From: Microvirgula aerodenitrificans DSM 15089
GTDB lineage: Bacteria; Pseudomonadota; Gammaproteobacteria; Burkholderiales; Aquaspirillaceae
Assembly (NCBI RefSeq): GCF_000620105.1
Contig: NZ_JHVK01000008.1
Span: 62,001-126,000, forward strand
Reading direction: 5' to 3'
DNA length: 64,000 nucleotides
Below, piece after piece: positions 7,773 to 17,144 of the stretch (the first letter of the stretch is position 1; each line of letters starts with the position of its first letter). A program made the translations under genes and the position numbers. Under the pieces are notes generated by a model. The model was not told where the DNA came from, ran no database searches, and was given only the letters and a program-made list of their open reading frames with translations.

Positions 7773-9956
7773 ATGAGCTGGTTAAAGGAAAAAGTCGGTA
7801 AGGTCAGCCTGCAATCCGTGCAGGGACGCATTGCCCTCGCTGCGGGCGGGGCACTGGTCATCAGCTCGGCCACGCTGCTTGCCGTCAATATCGGGTCGGC
7901 AATGATGACGCAAACCATGGTCAGCAGCCGCACCAACGAGTTGATGCGCAGTGAAGCGGAAGCCAAATTGCGCAATCTGGCCTCGGCCCAGGCCGGTGCG
8001 ATCCAGGCGCGTTTCGATCTGGCTCTCGATGCGGCACGCACCATGGCCCATACCTTTTCCCTGGCCAGGAGCAGTGTGCCGATGGGGCGCGTGCAGTTGA
8101 ACGCCATTTTGCACAATGTGCTGGTCAACAATCCGGAATTCAACGGAACCTATTCCTGCTGGGAACCCAACGCCGTCGATGGCAACGATGCCCAGCACAC
8201 CGGTAGCGGCAATGGCAATAATGCCCAGACCGGGCGATTCACTCCGTACTTTACCCGTAATGGCAGTGGCACTATTGCCGTACAGCCATTGGTTGAATAT
8301 GACTCCGATGCAGCCCACGTAAATGGCGTGCCCAAGGGCGGCTGGTATACCGGCCCCAGAACGACGGGGCAGGAAAGCGTGCTTGGCCCCTTGCCGTATG
8401 TGGTGCAGGGGAAAAGCGTGTTTCTGGCCACCATGTCGGTACCGATCATGGTGAACGGGAAATTCGCCGGGGTGGCGGGGGCCGACTACAACCTCGACTT
8501 CGTACAGAAAATCAGCCAGGAGACCAACAAGTCCCTGTATGAAGGCAAGGGCCGGCTGCTGATTCTCAGTGATCGCGGGCTGGTGGTCGCGGACAGTGCC
8601 AGCCCGGAAAGCATCGGCAAGCCGTTCACGTCCGGTGCCGGGGAACAGCATGCGGCCGCGCTGCTTGATGACATCAAGGCCGGCAACGCGAAAACCTGGG
8701 TGGACGATGCCTCGCAGTCCATCAATGCCATGGCGCCGATTCCGCTTGGCAAGACGGGCAAGCCGTGGGCGGTCCTGATCCAGGTGCCGAAGGATGTGGC
8801 GCTGGCCGAAGTCAACAGCCTGAACAGCGAAGTGAAGGCACGTTCCATTTTTGCCACCCTGCTGCAGATTGGTGCCGGCATCGGCATCATCCTGCTTGCC
8901 AGCCTGTTCCTGTGGCGGATGTCTGCCAGGATCGCCCGTCCGATCCGGAAAGCGGCTGATATGGCGAAAAGCATCGAGTATGGCGTCTTTGATACCCGGC
9001 TTGCCGTCGAATCGAATGATGAGGTCGGCAAGCTGGCCTCGGCATTGAACAGCATGGGCGACAGCCTGCAGGAGAAGGTCAACCTTGCCGAGCAGATCAG
9101 CGAGGGCAATCTGAACTGCCAGGTGAACCTGACTTCGCCCTCCGACCAGCTCGGCATCTCGCTGAAGAAGATGGTCGACAACCTGAACCGGATGGTCGGC
9201 AATCTGCAAACGGAAGCCAAGGCCATCGACAACAATGCGAAGGACATGTCGGTGCTGAGTCAGGAACTGTCCGAAGGGGCGGGCAGCTCGGCCGCCTCGA
9301 TCGAGCAGGTCAGTACGGCCATGGCGCAGATCAGTTCGCAGACCAAGAGCAATGCCGACAATGCCAACCGGGCGAAAACCATTTCCCAGACCTCCCGCAC
9401 TGCGGCGGTCACCGGTGCGCGCGACATGGACGAGATGCTGACGGCCATGCAGGAGATCAAGTCGTCCGGAGACAATATCGCCGCCATCATCCAGACCATC
9501 AACGACATTACCGCGCAGACCAACCTGCTGGCCCTCAATGCCGCCATTGAGGCGGCACGGGCAGGCGAGACCGGTCGCGGCTTTGCCGTGGTGGCCGACG
9601 AAGTGCGTTCGCTGGCGACGCGCAGTGCCAACGCGGCACAGAAAGTCACCGAGCTGGTCAAGTCTTCCAGCGTGAAAACGGCCGTCGGCGTCGAGACGGC
9701 AAACAAGACTGCGGACTCGCTCAAGCAGATTGTGACCAGCGCGGAAGAGCTGTCCTTGCTGGTCGACGGGATCTCGCTGGCCTCGCAGGAGCAGGTGGTG
9801 GGGATCGACGAGATTACCCAGGGGATGAACCAGATCGACAACGATACGCAGGCGGTCAGCCAGCATGCCGAGCAGTGTGCGGCGACGGCCGTTCAGCTGA
9901 CCTCGCAGGCAAAGCTCGTGCATGACCTGATCAAGCACTATCGCGTCAAGGCATAA
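7773..9956 (+). CDS. Methyl-accepting chemotaxis protein with large periplasmic sensor and tandem HAMP-like segments
   Basis: 727 aa from the ATG at 7773, chosen over GTG 7761 because GAAGG sits just before it. A TM helix at about 20-42 is followed by a periplasmic Cache-type domain of some 310 residues ([15 protein letters not shown], then WYTGPR). A second TM lies at about 360-380. A HAMP domain and a second HAMP-like helix pair ([20 protein letters not shown]) follow, then the cytoplasmic hairpin with [20 protein letters not shown] at about 586. It signals to CheA/CheW; the ligand is unknown. A strong terminator follows. Confidence 0.93.
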   Translation: MSWLKEKVGKVSLQSVQGRIALAAGGALVISSATLLAVNIGSAMMTQTMVSSRTNELMRSEAEAKLRNLASAQAGAIQARFDLALDAARTMAHTFSLARSSVPMGRVQLNAILHNVLVNNPEFNGTYSCWEPNAVDGNDAQHTGSGNGNNAQTGRFTPYFTRNGSGTIAVQPLVEYDSDAAHVNGVPKGGWYTGPRTTGQESVLGPLPYVVQGKSVFLATMSVPIMVNGKFAGVAGADYNLDFVQKISQETNKSLYEGKGRLLILSDRGLVVADSASPESIGKPFTSGAGEQHAAALLDDIKAGNAKTWVDDASQSINAMAPIPLGKTGKPWAVLIQVPKDVALAEVNSLNSEVKARSIFATLLQIGAGIGIILLASLFLWRMSARIARPIRKAADMAKSIEYGVFDTRLAVESNDEVGKLASALNSMGDSLQEKVNLAEQISEGNLNCQVNLTSPSDQLGISLKKMVDNLNRMVGNLQTEAKAIDNNAKDMSVLSQELSEGAGSSAASIEQVSTAMAQISSQTKSNADNANRAKTISQTSRTAAVTGARDMDEMLTAMQEIKSSGDNIAAIIQTINDITAQTNLLALNAAIEAARAGETGRGFAVVADEVRSLATRSANAAQKVTELVKSSSVKTAVGVETANKTADSLKQIVTSAEELSLLVDGISLASQEQVVGIDEITQGMNQIDNDTQAVSQHAEQCAATAVQLTSQAKLVHDLIKHYRVKA

Positions 9957-9991
9957 GGGTCTGAAACGACCGTTGTCGATGGCCATGAAGA

Positions 9992-10026
9992 AGAGATCCT
10001 GCACTGGCAGGATCTCTTTCTTTTTT
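9992..10026 (+). terminator. Rho-independent terminator of the chemoreceptor gene
   Basis: A perfect 11-bp stem AGAGATCCTGC / GCAGGATCTCT with loop ACTG is followed by TTCTTTTTT, 36 bp after the stop codon. Confidence 0.92.
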
Positions 10027-10045
10027 GCAACCCGTCGGCAGTTTG

Positions 10046-10681
10046 CTAGCGACGTCCTTCCATGACCATGCGCACGGCCAGACCGGCCAGCACCGTGCCC
10101 ATCAGCCAGCGCTGCACCGTCTGCCACAGCGGCCGGCCGGCGAGAAACCCGGCGATGGAGCCCGCCATGACCGCAATCAGGGCATTGACGCTGACGCTGA
10201 TGACGATCTGGGTGAAGCCCAGCGCAAGGGATTGCTGCAGCACGCTGCCATGTCCTTCGGGGCTGATGAACTGCGGCAGCAGCGACAGGTACATCACGGC
10301 AATCTTGGGATTCAGCAGATTGGTGACAAAGCCCATCATGAACAGCTTGCGCGGGCTGTCCGCCGGCAGATCGCGGACCTGGAACGGCGAGCGGCCGCCG
10401 GGCCTGACCGCCTGCCAGGCCAGATAGAGCAGATACAGCGCCCCGCCGAGGCGCAATGCGTCATACGCATACGGGACGGCCAGCACGAGCGCGGTAATGC
10501 CCAGTGCGGCACACAGCATGTAGACCACGAAGCCCAGCGCGACACCCCCGAGGGAAATCAGCCCGGCCATGCGTCCCTGGCAGATCGAGCGCGAGATCAG
10601 ATAGATCATGTTCGGCCCGGGCGTGAGCACCATGCCGAGCGAGACAAGACCGAAGGCAAGCAGACTGGAGAATTCCGGCAT
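10046..10681 (-). CDS. LysE/RhtB family amino-acid exporter
   Basis: 211 aa, about six TM helices. The TPGPNMIYLISRSICQGR segment near residue 20 is the LysE-superfamily signature, and FVTNLLNPKIAVMYLSLLPQ is the second conserved block. Such proteins export amino acids or homoserine lactone-like molecules across the inner membrane. It stands alone between a convergent terminator and an alcohol dehydrogenase gene. The substrate is not predictable. Confidence 0.9.
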   Translation of the reverse strand: MPEFSSLLAFGLVSLGMVLTPGPNMIYLISRSICQGRMAGLISLGGVALGFVVYMLCAALGITALVLAVPYAYDALRLGGALYLLYLAWQAVRPGGRSPFQVRDLPADSPRKLFMMGFVTNLLNPKIAVMYLSLLPQFISPEGHGSVLQQSLALGFTQIVISVSVNALIAVMAGSIAGFLAGRPLWQTVQRWLMGTVLAGLAVRMVMEGRR

Positions 10682-10833
10682 CGGGGCGCAGTCCTGTTGA
10701 AATGAGGGGACAGAGAGCGGGCAACACCGGAGCAGTATATTTCAGCCGCGGCCGCCATGACATCCGCAGGGGGCAACGCGTGGAGATGCCCGGAGACCGC
10801 CACCGCCGGCATGGCGATGGCGTGGCCTGCATG

Positions 10834-11889
10834 TCAGGCCTGTCCGTCGGACAACGTGGCCATGTCGATCACGAAGCGATAGCGCACGTCGGCTTTTTCC
10901 ATGCGCTCAAAGGCATCGTTGATCTGGTCCATGCGGATCATTTCGCAGTCCGGCAGGATGTTCTTCTTCGCGCAGAAGTCGAGCAGTTCCTGGGTTTCAC
11001 GGATGCCGCCGATCGGGGAGCCCGCAACACGGCGGCGACCGAGCAGCAGCGGAACGGTATTGGTTTCCGCCATCGGGCCCACCTGGCCGACGATGACCAG
11101 GGTACCGTCCACGTCGAGCAGCGGCAGGTAGGGGTCCAGGCTGTGCTTGACCGGCACGGTATCGACGATCAGGTCGAAGCCGTTGGCCGCCTTGTTCATG
11201 GCCCCGGCATCGGTGGACACCAGCAGACGATCGGCGCCCAGCGCCAGCGCATCGGCTTCCTTGCCGTTGCTGCGGCTCAGTACGGTCACGTCGGCGCCAA
11301 GGCCGACCGCCAGCTTGACCGCCATGTGGCCGAGCCCGCCCAGCCCGATCACGCCAACCCGGCTGCCCGGGCCCACATTCCAGGTGCGCAGCGGCGAATA
11401 GGTCGTGATGCCCGCACACAGCAGCGGTGCGGTTCTGGCCAGATCAAGGCCGTCGGGCACGCGCAGGCAGAAGGCTTCCCGTACCACCAGATGCTTGGCA
11501 TAGCCGCCCTGGGTCGGTTCGCCGGTATGGCGGTCGTGGCCGCAGTAGGTGCCGGTATGACCTTCGCGGCACAGTTGTTCCTCACCGTTGTGACACTGGT
11601 CGCATTCCTGGCAACTGTCGACCATGCAGCCGACGGCCACGTGGTCGCCGATCTGGTAGCGCGTCACCTGTGAGCCGGTGGCGGTCACCCGGCCGACAAT
11701 CTCGTGACCGGGCACGATCGGGTAATAGCTCCAGCCCCAGTCGTTGTGCGCGGTGTGCAGGTCGGAGTGACACACGCCGCAGTAGAGGATTTCCATGGCG
11801 ACGTCATCCGGTCGCAATGCCCGGCGCTCGAACGTCAGGGGTGCCAGCGGAGAATCCGGGCTGTAAGCAGCATAACCAATGGTTTTCAT
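10834..11889 (-). CDS. Zinc-dependent NAD(P) alcohol dehydrogenase, cinnamyl-alcohol-dehydrogenase/YahK type
   Basis: 351 aa medium-chain dehydrogenase. The catalytic zinc motif CGVCHSDLH and GHEIVG lie near the N-terminus, the structural zinc has four Cys (CQECDQCHNGEEQLC), and the nucleotide fold shows VGVIGLGGLGHMAVKLA. It reduces aldehydes or oxidises alcohols in the cytoplasm. The start is ATG 11889, with CCGGAG upstream; the longer frame to 12027 lacks similarity. It is similar to E. coli YahK and could serve aldehyde detoxification. It appears monocistronic. Confidence 0.92.
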   Translation of the reverse strand: MKTIGYAAYSPDSPLAPLTFERRALRPDDVAMEILYCGVCHSDLHTAHNDWGWSYYPIVPGHEIVGRVTATGSQVTRYQIGDHVAVGCMVDSCQECDQCHNGEEQLCREGHTGTYCGHDRHTGEPTQGGYAKHLVVREAFCLRVPDGLDLARTAPLLCAGITTYSPLRTWNVGPGSRVGVIGLGGLGHMAVKLAVGLGADVTVLSRSNGKEADALALGADRLLVSTDAGAMNKAANGFDLIVDTVPVKHSLDPYLPLLDVDGTLVIVGQVGPMAETNTVPLLLGRRRVAGSPIGGIRETQELLDFCAKKNILPDCEMIRMDQINDAFERMEKADVRYRFVIDMATLSDGQA

Positions 11890-12083
11890 GACAAAACTCC
11901 GGTGAAACAGGGGGGCAGTATACGGGGCGGCGGCCGGAGAACCGGCTGCCGACGGGCAGGGAGGGGAACTTGACTGACGGCCATCATAGGGGACCATCAG
12001 GTTTTGATTAAGCCCGCGAGAGCGCATGCATTAGTGAATGAAATTCATGAATTGCGGGGCGGCGGGCCGGCAAGCATACCCGC

Positions 12084-12112
12084 AAAAAAAAACCCCGGTC
12101 GATGACCGGGGT
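12084..12112 (-). terminator. Rho-independent terminator of the following chemoreceptor gene
   Basis: On the minus strand ACCCCGGTC-ATC-GACCGGGGT forms a perfect 9-bp stem followed by eight T residues, 65 bp downstream of the stop at 12177. Confidence 0.92.
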
Positions 12113-12176
12113 GAGTGGCGCGGCAGTGACAGGGAGATCACCGCCTGCTACCAGGAGATCATGGCCTGTCGGGCAT

Positions 12177-14048
12177 TTACAGGCGGAACTGCCCGACCAG
12201 TGCCTTCAACTGCTTGCCGTGCTCGGCCAGCTGACGGATGGTGTCGACCACCGTTTCCACCTGGCAGCTGGTCTGCTGGGCGGCAACATTGATGTGCTCG
12301 GCGCTGCGCGCCATGTCACTGGTCGCTGTGCTCTGCTCCTTGGTTGACGCCGAGATTTCCTTGACCCGCGCCACGACGGCTTCGGTGCTGAGGCGGATCT
12401 GCTCGATCTTGCCGGCGGCTTCCTGTGACGAACCGACGCTGGACTCGACCCGGGTGTGCGTCGCCAGCGCGAAGTCGATCGCCTGCTGGGTCTGCTCCGC
12501 CATCTTGTCGATCATGCGCGAGATCTCGACCGTGGCATTGGCCGAGTGTTCGGCCAGCTTGCGCACTTCGTCGGCCACCACGGCGAAGCCGCGACCGTGC
12601 TCGCCGGCTCGTGCCGCTTCGATCGCCGCGTTCAGCGCCAGCAGATTGGTCTGGTCGGCGATGCTGCGGATCACGTTGACGATGCCGCGAACTTCTTCGG
12701 ACTGGCTGGCCAGCCCGCGCATTTCGTTCTGCAGCTTGCCGACTGTTTCCACCACCATGCCGATTTCCTGCGCCACGCTGTTCATCAGTTCGTGCGATTC
12801 GACCGAGTGCTGGTTCGACTGCAGCACCAGGGCGTCGGTTTCTTCCGCGCTGTCGGCAATATGGTTGATGCTGACGGTGATCTCCTCGATCGTTGCGGCC
12901 GTCGACGAGATTTCCTCGGTCTGGTTGCGCGAATCGCTGGCAATCCGGTCGGCTGCACCGTGCAGCTGCTGGACATCGGTCGCCATGTCTTCGGCATGGC
13001 TGCGCACGGTCACGAACATGTCGTGCAGTGTTCCCATGAACTCGTTGAACGCGGTCGCAATCTGGCCCACCTCGTCCTGGCTCCTGACCGGCAGCTTGAC
13101 CGTCAGGTCACCCTGACCGGACGCCACGCTGCGCATGGTGTCGCGCAGCACGCCCAGCCCGGCCATCATCCGCGTCACGCCGACAAATACCACCAGTGCC
13201 GCCAGCAGCAGGCCGCCAAGCACCAGGCCGAGCAGCAGTCCGACGGTCGCATTCACCTCGGCCGTCGCGGCCGCCATCGGCACCATCACGCCGAGATACC
13301 AGCCGGTCTTGCCGACCGGACGCAGGCTGCTCAGAAAGTGTTCGCCGTTCAGCGCGACATCCTGGTACGAACCATCCTTGCTGGCGCCGGCAAAGTCATA
13401 ACCCGGCACGACTTCGCTGATTTTCTTCAGCCCGGAATCCTTCTGCGGGTGGGCAATCACCAGCCCGTCCTCGGTGACCAGGAAGGCGTAGCCGTCACCG
13501 GGCAATTTGGCGGTCGTGACTTCGTCCACCACGCGCTGCAGCGTCACGTCGGCGCCGGCAACGGCGATGACCTTGCCGTTTTCACGTCGGGCCTGGGCGA
13601 AGGTGATGATCGGACGCCTGGTCGCGGCATCAATATAAGGCGGGGTCGCGATCGGTCCCTGCGACGCGATCGCCGCCACATACCACGGCCGTCCGGTCGG
13701 GTCGTAGCCGGCGGGCACCGGCGGCGTCTTGCTGGACTGGGTCATGGTCTTGTCGGGCTGGCCGACGTAGGCATCGTCGAAATGGCCGGCTTCCAGCGTC
13801 TGGTCGAGCACCGGATGCAGGTCGCCCTGGCCGAAGCGCGCCAGCGTCGCCGCCATCACCTGCTGGCGGGAATTGACCCACTCGGTGACAAAACTGACCT
13901 TGTTGCTGGCTGCCTGGTCGATCTCGCCATGCACGCTGGACAGCAGCGCGCTGCTCATCTTGCTGTAGACGACCACGCAAAAGAGGATGGACAGCAGCGT
14001 TATGATCAGAATGACAAACGCCACCATTTTGCTGCGTAGAGATTTCAT
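12177..14048 (-). CDS. Methyl-accepting chemotaxis protein, Cache-type sensor
   Basis: 623 aa. TM1 lies at about 8-30. A periplasmic double-Cache-like sensor ([40 protein letters not shown]) runs to TM2 at about 267-289. Then come HAMP and the signalling hairpin ([20 protein letters not shown]). The GRPWY motif and its surroundings are common in Cache receptors for amino or organic acids; the ligand here is not assignable. The start is ATG 14048, with GAGGG upstream. It has its own terminator. Confidence 0.93.
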   Translation of the reverse strand: MKSLRSKMVAFVILIITLLSILFCVVVYSKMSSALLSSVHGEIDQAASNKVSFVTEWVNSRQQVMAATLARFGQGDLHPVLDQTLEAGHFDDAYVGQPDKTMTQSSKTPPVPAGYDPTGRPWYVAAIASQGPIATPPYIDAATRRPIITFAQARRENGKVIAVAGADVTLQRVVDEVTTAKLPGDGYAFLVTEDGLVIAHPQKDSGLKKISEVVPGYDFAGASKDGSYQDVALNGEHFLSSLRPVGKTGWYLGVMVPMAAATAEVNATVGLLLGLVLGGLLLAALVVFVGVTRMMAGLGVLRDTMRSVASGQGDLTVKLPVRSQDEVGQIATAFNEFMGTLHDMFVTVRSHAEDMATDVQQLHGAADRIASDSRNQTEEISSTAATIEEITVSINHIADSAEETDALVLQSNQHSVESHELMNSVAQEIGMVVETVGKLQNEMRGLASQSEEVRGIVNVIRSIADQTNLLALNAAIEAARAGEHGRGFAVVADEVRKLAEHSANATVEISRMIDKMAEQTQQAIDFALATHTRVESSVGSSQEAAGKIEQIRLSTEAVVARVKEISASTKEQSTATSDMARSAEHINVAAQQTSCQVETVVDTIRQLAEHGKQLKALVGQFRL

Positions 14049-14502
14049 CGGATTTCCCTCTTTATCTTGTGCGGAGCACCGCTCCCGGTTTCCCGATATC
14101 GCCGGCATGTGGCAAAGAGCGGGGGCGGGGGGGCTGTTGATTGAATTTGTTATTGATGTTGCAATCAATTTCCGCTGTTTTATTCATTCTGAATCAATCA
14201 AATGGCGAGCAATGGCAATGCAGAAATGGAAAAATGTTTTCAGCGTTATGTCATCGCCTGCATGACGCACGTGCTTGAGTAAACCCTCTGTACCTGTCAA
14301 GCCTGCCAGGGCAGTTTACGTCTTTTGCGTGTTGTATGGCATAGAATGCGATGCAAATCTTAGGACAAACACAGCGCATGAAATCCTTTCCATAAAATAA
14401 CGTTAAAAAATTTTCATTCAACAGATTGCCAAATGAAAGATCAGTTATTTTTGATAAAAACCGTATTGGATTATTCCGTTGTCAGCGGAACGGTCAATAT
14501 GA
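14049..14502. other. AT-rich upstream region of a chemoreceptor gene
   Basis: About 450 bp without a recognisable gene. It becomes strongly AT-rich from 14380 to 14480. It should contain the promoter for the leftward chemoreceptor gene, but I could not fit a convincing sigma-28 site. Confidence 0.35.
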
Positions 14503-14772
14503 ATGACATGTTTTTTCTGCGGACGGGAAGCAGGGCGGGGTGAGGCCCTGCTGATGGCGCGGAGCACGCAGTGGGATGTGATCAATGATCCGGCCGGCAG
14601 CACCCGCTATGTGGCCTGGGTGCTGGTCTTCGACGATGAACTGGTACGCGGGCTGACCGCAGCTGGTCGCAAAAGCCGTCTGTGTCGAGCCAGCCTATGG
14701 TCGGTTTCATGGTTCATGCCAGCGAGCTGGGGCAGGCGAGCCTGGAGTTTGCCTGCGGCCGTTGAGGCGTGA
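14503..14772 (+). pseudogene. Probable relic of an AraC-family regulator N-terminal domain
   Basis: The segment GEALLMARSTQWDVINDPAG and YVAWVLVFDDELVRGLTA resembles the cupin-like N-terminal ligand domain of AraC-type regulators, with its (R)YxAxxLxFDDxLV pattern. Similarity fades after about 14665 and no helix-turn-helix domain follows. Neighbouring DNA contains another broken gene, so a relic is more likely than a real small protein. Confidence 0.3.
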
Positions 14773-14824
14773 CGGGTGGGGCCTTGCCCGGTGAGTGTGA
14801 ACGGCTGTGGTTCTGCCGGAATGA

Positions 14825-15823
14825 CGTTGCGGTTGCCTGTGCGTTTCCTATTTCACCTTTGTGAATTCGGTCACGACTTGCGCACTGGGCTCGTTCTTTG
14901 TCGGCACGTCGGGGACATTCAATGTGTCCTTGCAGAATGTCGGTGTGGTCAATGGTCTGCTGATCGTCAAGGGGATGTTCAGCCCGAATGCGGCGGCTTC
15001 ACCCGTCAACAGCCTGGACGACATCATCGCCGGGACGCAATCGTCCACCCTCCCTCGCCTGACCGGTGTCAGTCTTGTTGCCGGGCAGCAATACCGCTAT
15101 CTGGTGCTGCGCGAAGCTGATGCCGACACTGTCGCGTGCGCTGCAGGTGGCCAGCATCGGCAGCCTGACCGGTGCCATGGATCGGGTCGGAACCCGTCTG
15201 GAAGGTCTCCGGCTGGCGGACAACGCGGCAGGCGGTACGGCGCGCGGCATGGCCGCCGGGGATGAAACGGCACGCAATGGCGTCTGGGCCAGGACATACA
15301 GTCTGCGCGGAAGCCAGAACGAGCGGGACGGTTTCGCCGGCTACGACAGCAAGGGCTGGGGCATTATCGCCGGTGCCGACCACGAGTTCGCACCGGGGCT
15401 GGTCGGTGGCGTCGCGCTCAGCTATTCCGACACCTCCGTCGACTACAACGACCAGCTCAGCGGCAACAGCTGCCGGGTCAAGAGCACGCAGCTGTCCGTT
15501 TACGGCAGCGTTCCGCAACTGAAGCTGGAATGGAACAAGGTGTCGCAGGACGGCTATACGGAAAGCGGCGGCGGCCCGCTGGCACTGAGTGTGGACTCGA
15601 ATTCGGCCGAGCGCATGCGCTCCATCCTGGGGGCCCAGCTCAATCACGACACGTCAATCGGCGGGGTCAGGGTCCAGCCGTACGTGAACCTGTTCTGGAA
15701 TCACGACTTCAAGAATGCCGGTATCGATTCTGGCGCCAGCTTTGTCGGCGGCGGATCGGCATTACCAAGGGCAGCGGCTACACGGCACAGGTCGCCCATG
15801 CGACAGCCCGCTGGGCGTTCTGA
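14825..15823 (+). pseudogene. Second decayed autotransporter beta-domain (two frameshifts, no N-terminus)
   Basis: The left part reads FVGTSGTFNVSLQNVGVVNG and SLVAGQQYRYLVLREAD, typical of the segment just before an autotransporter barrel. Near 15120 the frame changes and continues with SRALQVASIGSLTGAMDRVG, GVWARTYSLRGSQNERDG and SVDSNSAERMRSILGAQLN. Near 15760 it changes back and ends GSGYTAQVAHATARWAF, the usual aromatic C-terminus. No signal peptide or passenger is present, and several barrel strands seem deleted around 15510. It is non-functional as it stands. Confidence 0.75.
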
Positions 15824-15854
15824 TCCCTGTCGGTGTGTGTGAACAGCCAGACAG

Positions 15855-15887
15855 AATGACCGGCCCCGGGGCCGGTCATTTTCATTT
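15855..15887 (+). terminator. Strong palindromic terminator after the autotransporter relic
   Basis: A perfect 13-bp dyad (15855-15880, centred on CCCC/GGGG) is followed by TTCATTT on the plus strand. Confidence 0.75.
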
Positions 15888-15902
15888 GCGCTCGCCACCA
15901 TG

Positions 15903-15935
15903 AAAAGCGGAGCCATCCCCGGGGCGTTTTCCGCT
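15903..15935 (-). terminator. Possible terminator overlapping the hisC stop
   Basis: On the minus strand AGCGGA (15935-15930) pairs with TCCGCT (15911-15906), followed by TTTTC. The short stem overlaps the last codons of hisC, so confidence is modest. Confidence 0.4.
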
Positions 15936-17025
15936 ACGGGTGCGCGGCGCCAAACCCCAGCATATCCAGCGCCGCCAGCAAGGCGTCATTTTCCGCCGGG
16001 GTGCCGATGGTGATGCGCAGTTTGTCCCGCAGGCGGTCCTCGTCGAAATAGCGGACGAAAATGCCCTGGGTCCGCAGGCCCTCGAACACGCCCCTGGCAC
16101 CGCCCCGGCTGTATTCCGGCACGCTGACCAGCAGGAAATTGGTCTGGCTCGGCGCGGACGGCAGCGCGCGTGCCGCCAGCGACTGCGCCATCCGTTGCCG
16201 TTCGCTGCGCACCCGCTGTGCCGAGGCCCGCGCCGCGTCGCCGGCTTCGAGTGCGGCGACGGCCAGGCGCTGGGCGATGGCGTCGACGTTGTAGCTGTCC
16301 TTGGTCTTGAACATCGGCTCCAGCAGCGAGGCGGCGCCCAGCCCGTAGGCAAAGCGCAGCCCGGCCAGTGAATAGCCCTTGCTCAGGGTCCGCAGCATCA
16401 GCAGGTTCTCGTGGCGGGACAGCAGCGGCAGGGTGTTGTGCGCCAGCGCCGGGTCGACGAAGTCGACATAGGCTTCATCGATCAGCAGGACGCCGTTGAA
16501 CTCGCTGGCCAGCCGGTCGAGTTCCGGCACACTGATCAGCGTGCCGGACGGTGCATGCGGATTGCAGATCAGCAGCAGTGCCACCCCCGCTTCATTCATC
16601 TTCCTGCCCAGGTCCGGCGGCAGCGACCAGTCGTCCTGCAGCGGAAGGGCGAAAGTGGGGGAGTCGTGTATTTCCGCCAGCACGCCGTACAGGCCATAAC
16701 TCGGCCGCACAATCCCGATCGGCTGCCCGGGCTCGACAAACGTACTGATCGCCAGCCGCAGCAGCTCGTCCCCGCCGTTGGTGGCGATGACATTCTGCGG
16801 CGACAGGCCATGTACGCTGGCCGCCAGCTCCCGGAAGGCGCGGGCGCTCGGGTGCGGGTAGCGGCGCAATTCATCCGGCTGGACCGATTGCAGCGCCTCG
16901 ATCACCTGCCGGGCCGGGGGATACGGGTTTTCGTTGGTATTCAGCTTGGCGACGACCCGGCATTCCGGTTGATCTCCCGGGGTGTACCCGGCCGCCCGCC
17001 GCACATTCTGTCTTTCATGAGTCAT
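15934..17025 (-). CDS. hisC: Histidinol-phosphate aminotransferase (HisC family)
   Basis: 363 aa PLP-dependent class I/II aminotransferase that converts imidazole-acetol phosphate and glutamate to histidinol phosphate. Motifs: KLNTNENPYPP near the N-terminus, ATNGGDELL, LLIDEAYVDF, and the PLP-lysine segment TLSKGYSLAGLRFAYG. It follows the trpA::glyA gene on the same strand after 119 bp, not among his genes, so it is an extra or relocated copy within a block of PLP enzymes. Relaxed specificity (aromatic or other amino donors) is known in the family, so a pathway-specific aminotransferase is possible. An inverted repeat in the gap may reduce read-through from upstream. Confidence 0.88.
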   Translation of the reverse strand: MTHERQNVRRAAGYTPGDQPECRVVAKLNTNENPYPPARQVIEALQSVQPDELRRYPHPSARAFRELAASVHGLSPQNVIATNGGDELLRLAISTFVEPGQPIGIVRPSYGLYGVLAEIHDSPTFALPLQDDWSLPPDLGRKMNEAGVALLLICNPHAPSGTLISVPELDRLASEFNGVLLIDEAYVDFVDPALAHNTLPLLSRHENLLMLRTLSKGYSLAGLRFAYGLGAASLLEPMFKTKDSYNVDAIAQRLAVAALEAGDAARASAQRVRSERQRMAQSLAARALPSAPSQTNFLLVSVPEYSRGGARGVFEGLRTQGIFVRYFDEDRLRDKLRITIGTPAENDALLAALDMLGFGAAHP

Positions 17026-17096
17026 GCGTCTACATCCACTGTCTGTTCAGTCTGGTCGCGAATCCCGGCTATTAATACGCCCCTGAATGTGAATTG

Positions 17097-17132
17097 CAAC
17101 CGCCCCCGCTCGTTGCCGAACGGGGGCGGTTG
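17097..17132 (-). terminator. Inverted repeat between trpA::glyA and hisC (weak terminator or processing site)
   Basis: CAACCGCCCCCG (17097-17108) and CGGGGGCGGTTG (17121-17132) pair perfectly over 12 bp around a 12-nt loop, 13 bp after the glyA stop. No T-tract follows on either strand, so it may stabilise or attenuate the transcript rather than end it. Confidence 0.45.
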
Positions 17133-17144
17133 CCCTGCGCCGGC

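Noticed and set aside
7782-10127. Very long open frame (781 codons) antisense to the chemoreceptor gene
   Set aside because: It is a GC-driven shadow of the MCP gene with His/Arg/Gly-rich low-complexity product and no family motifs.
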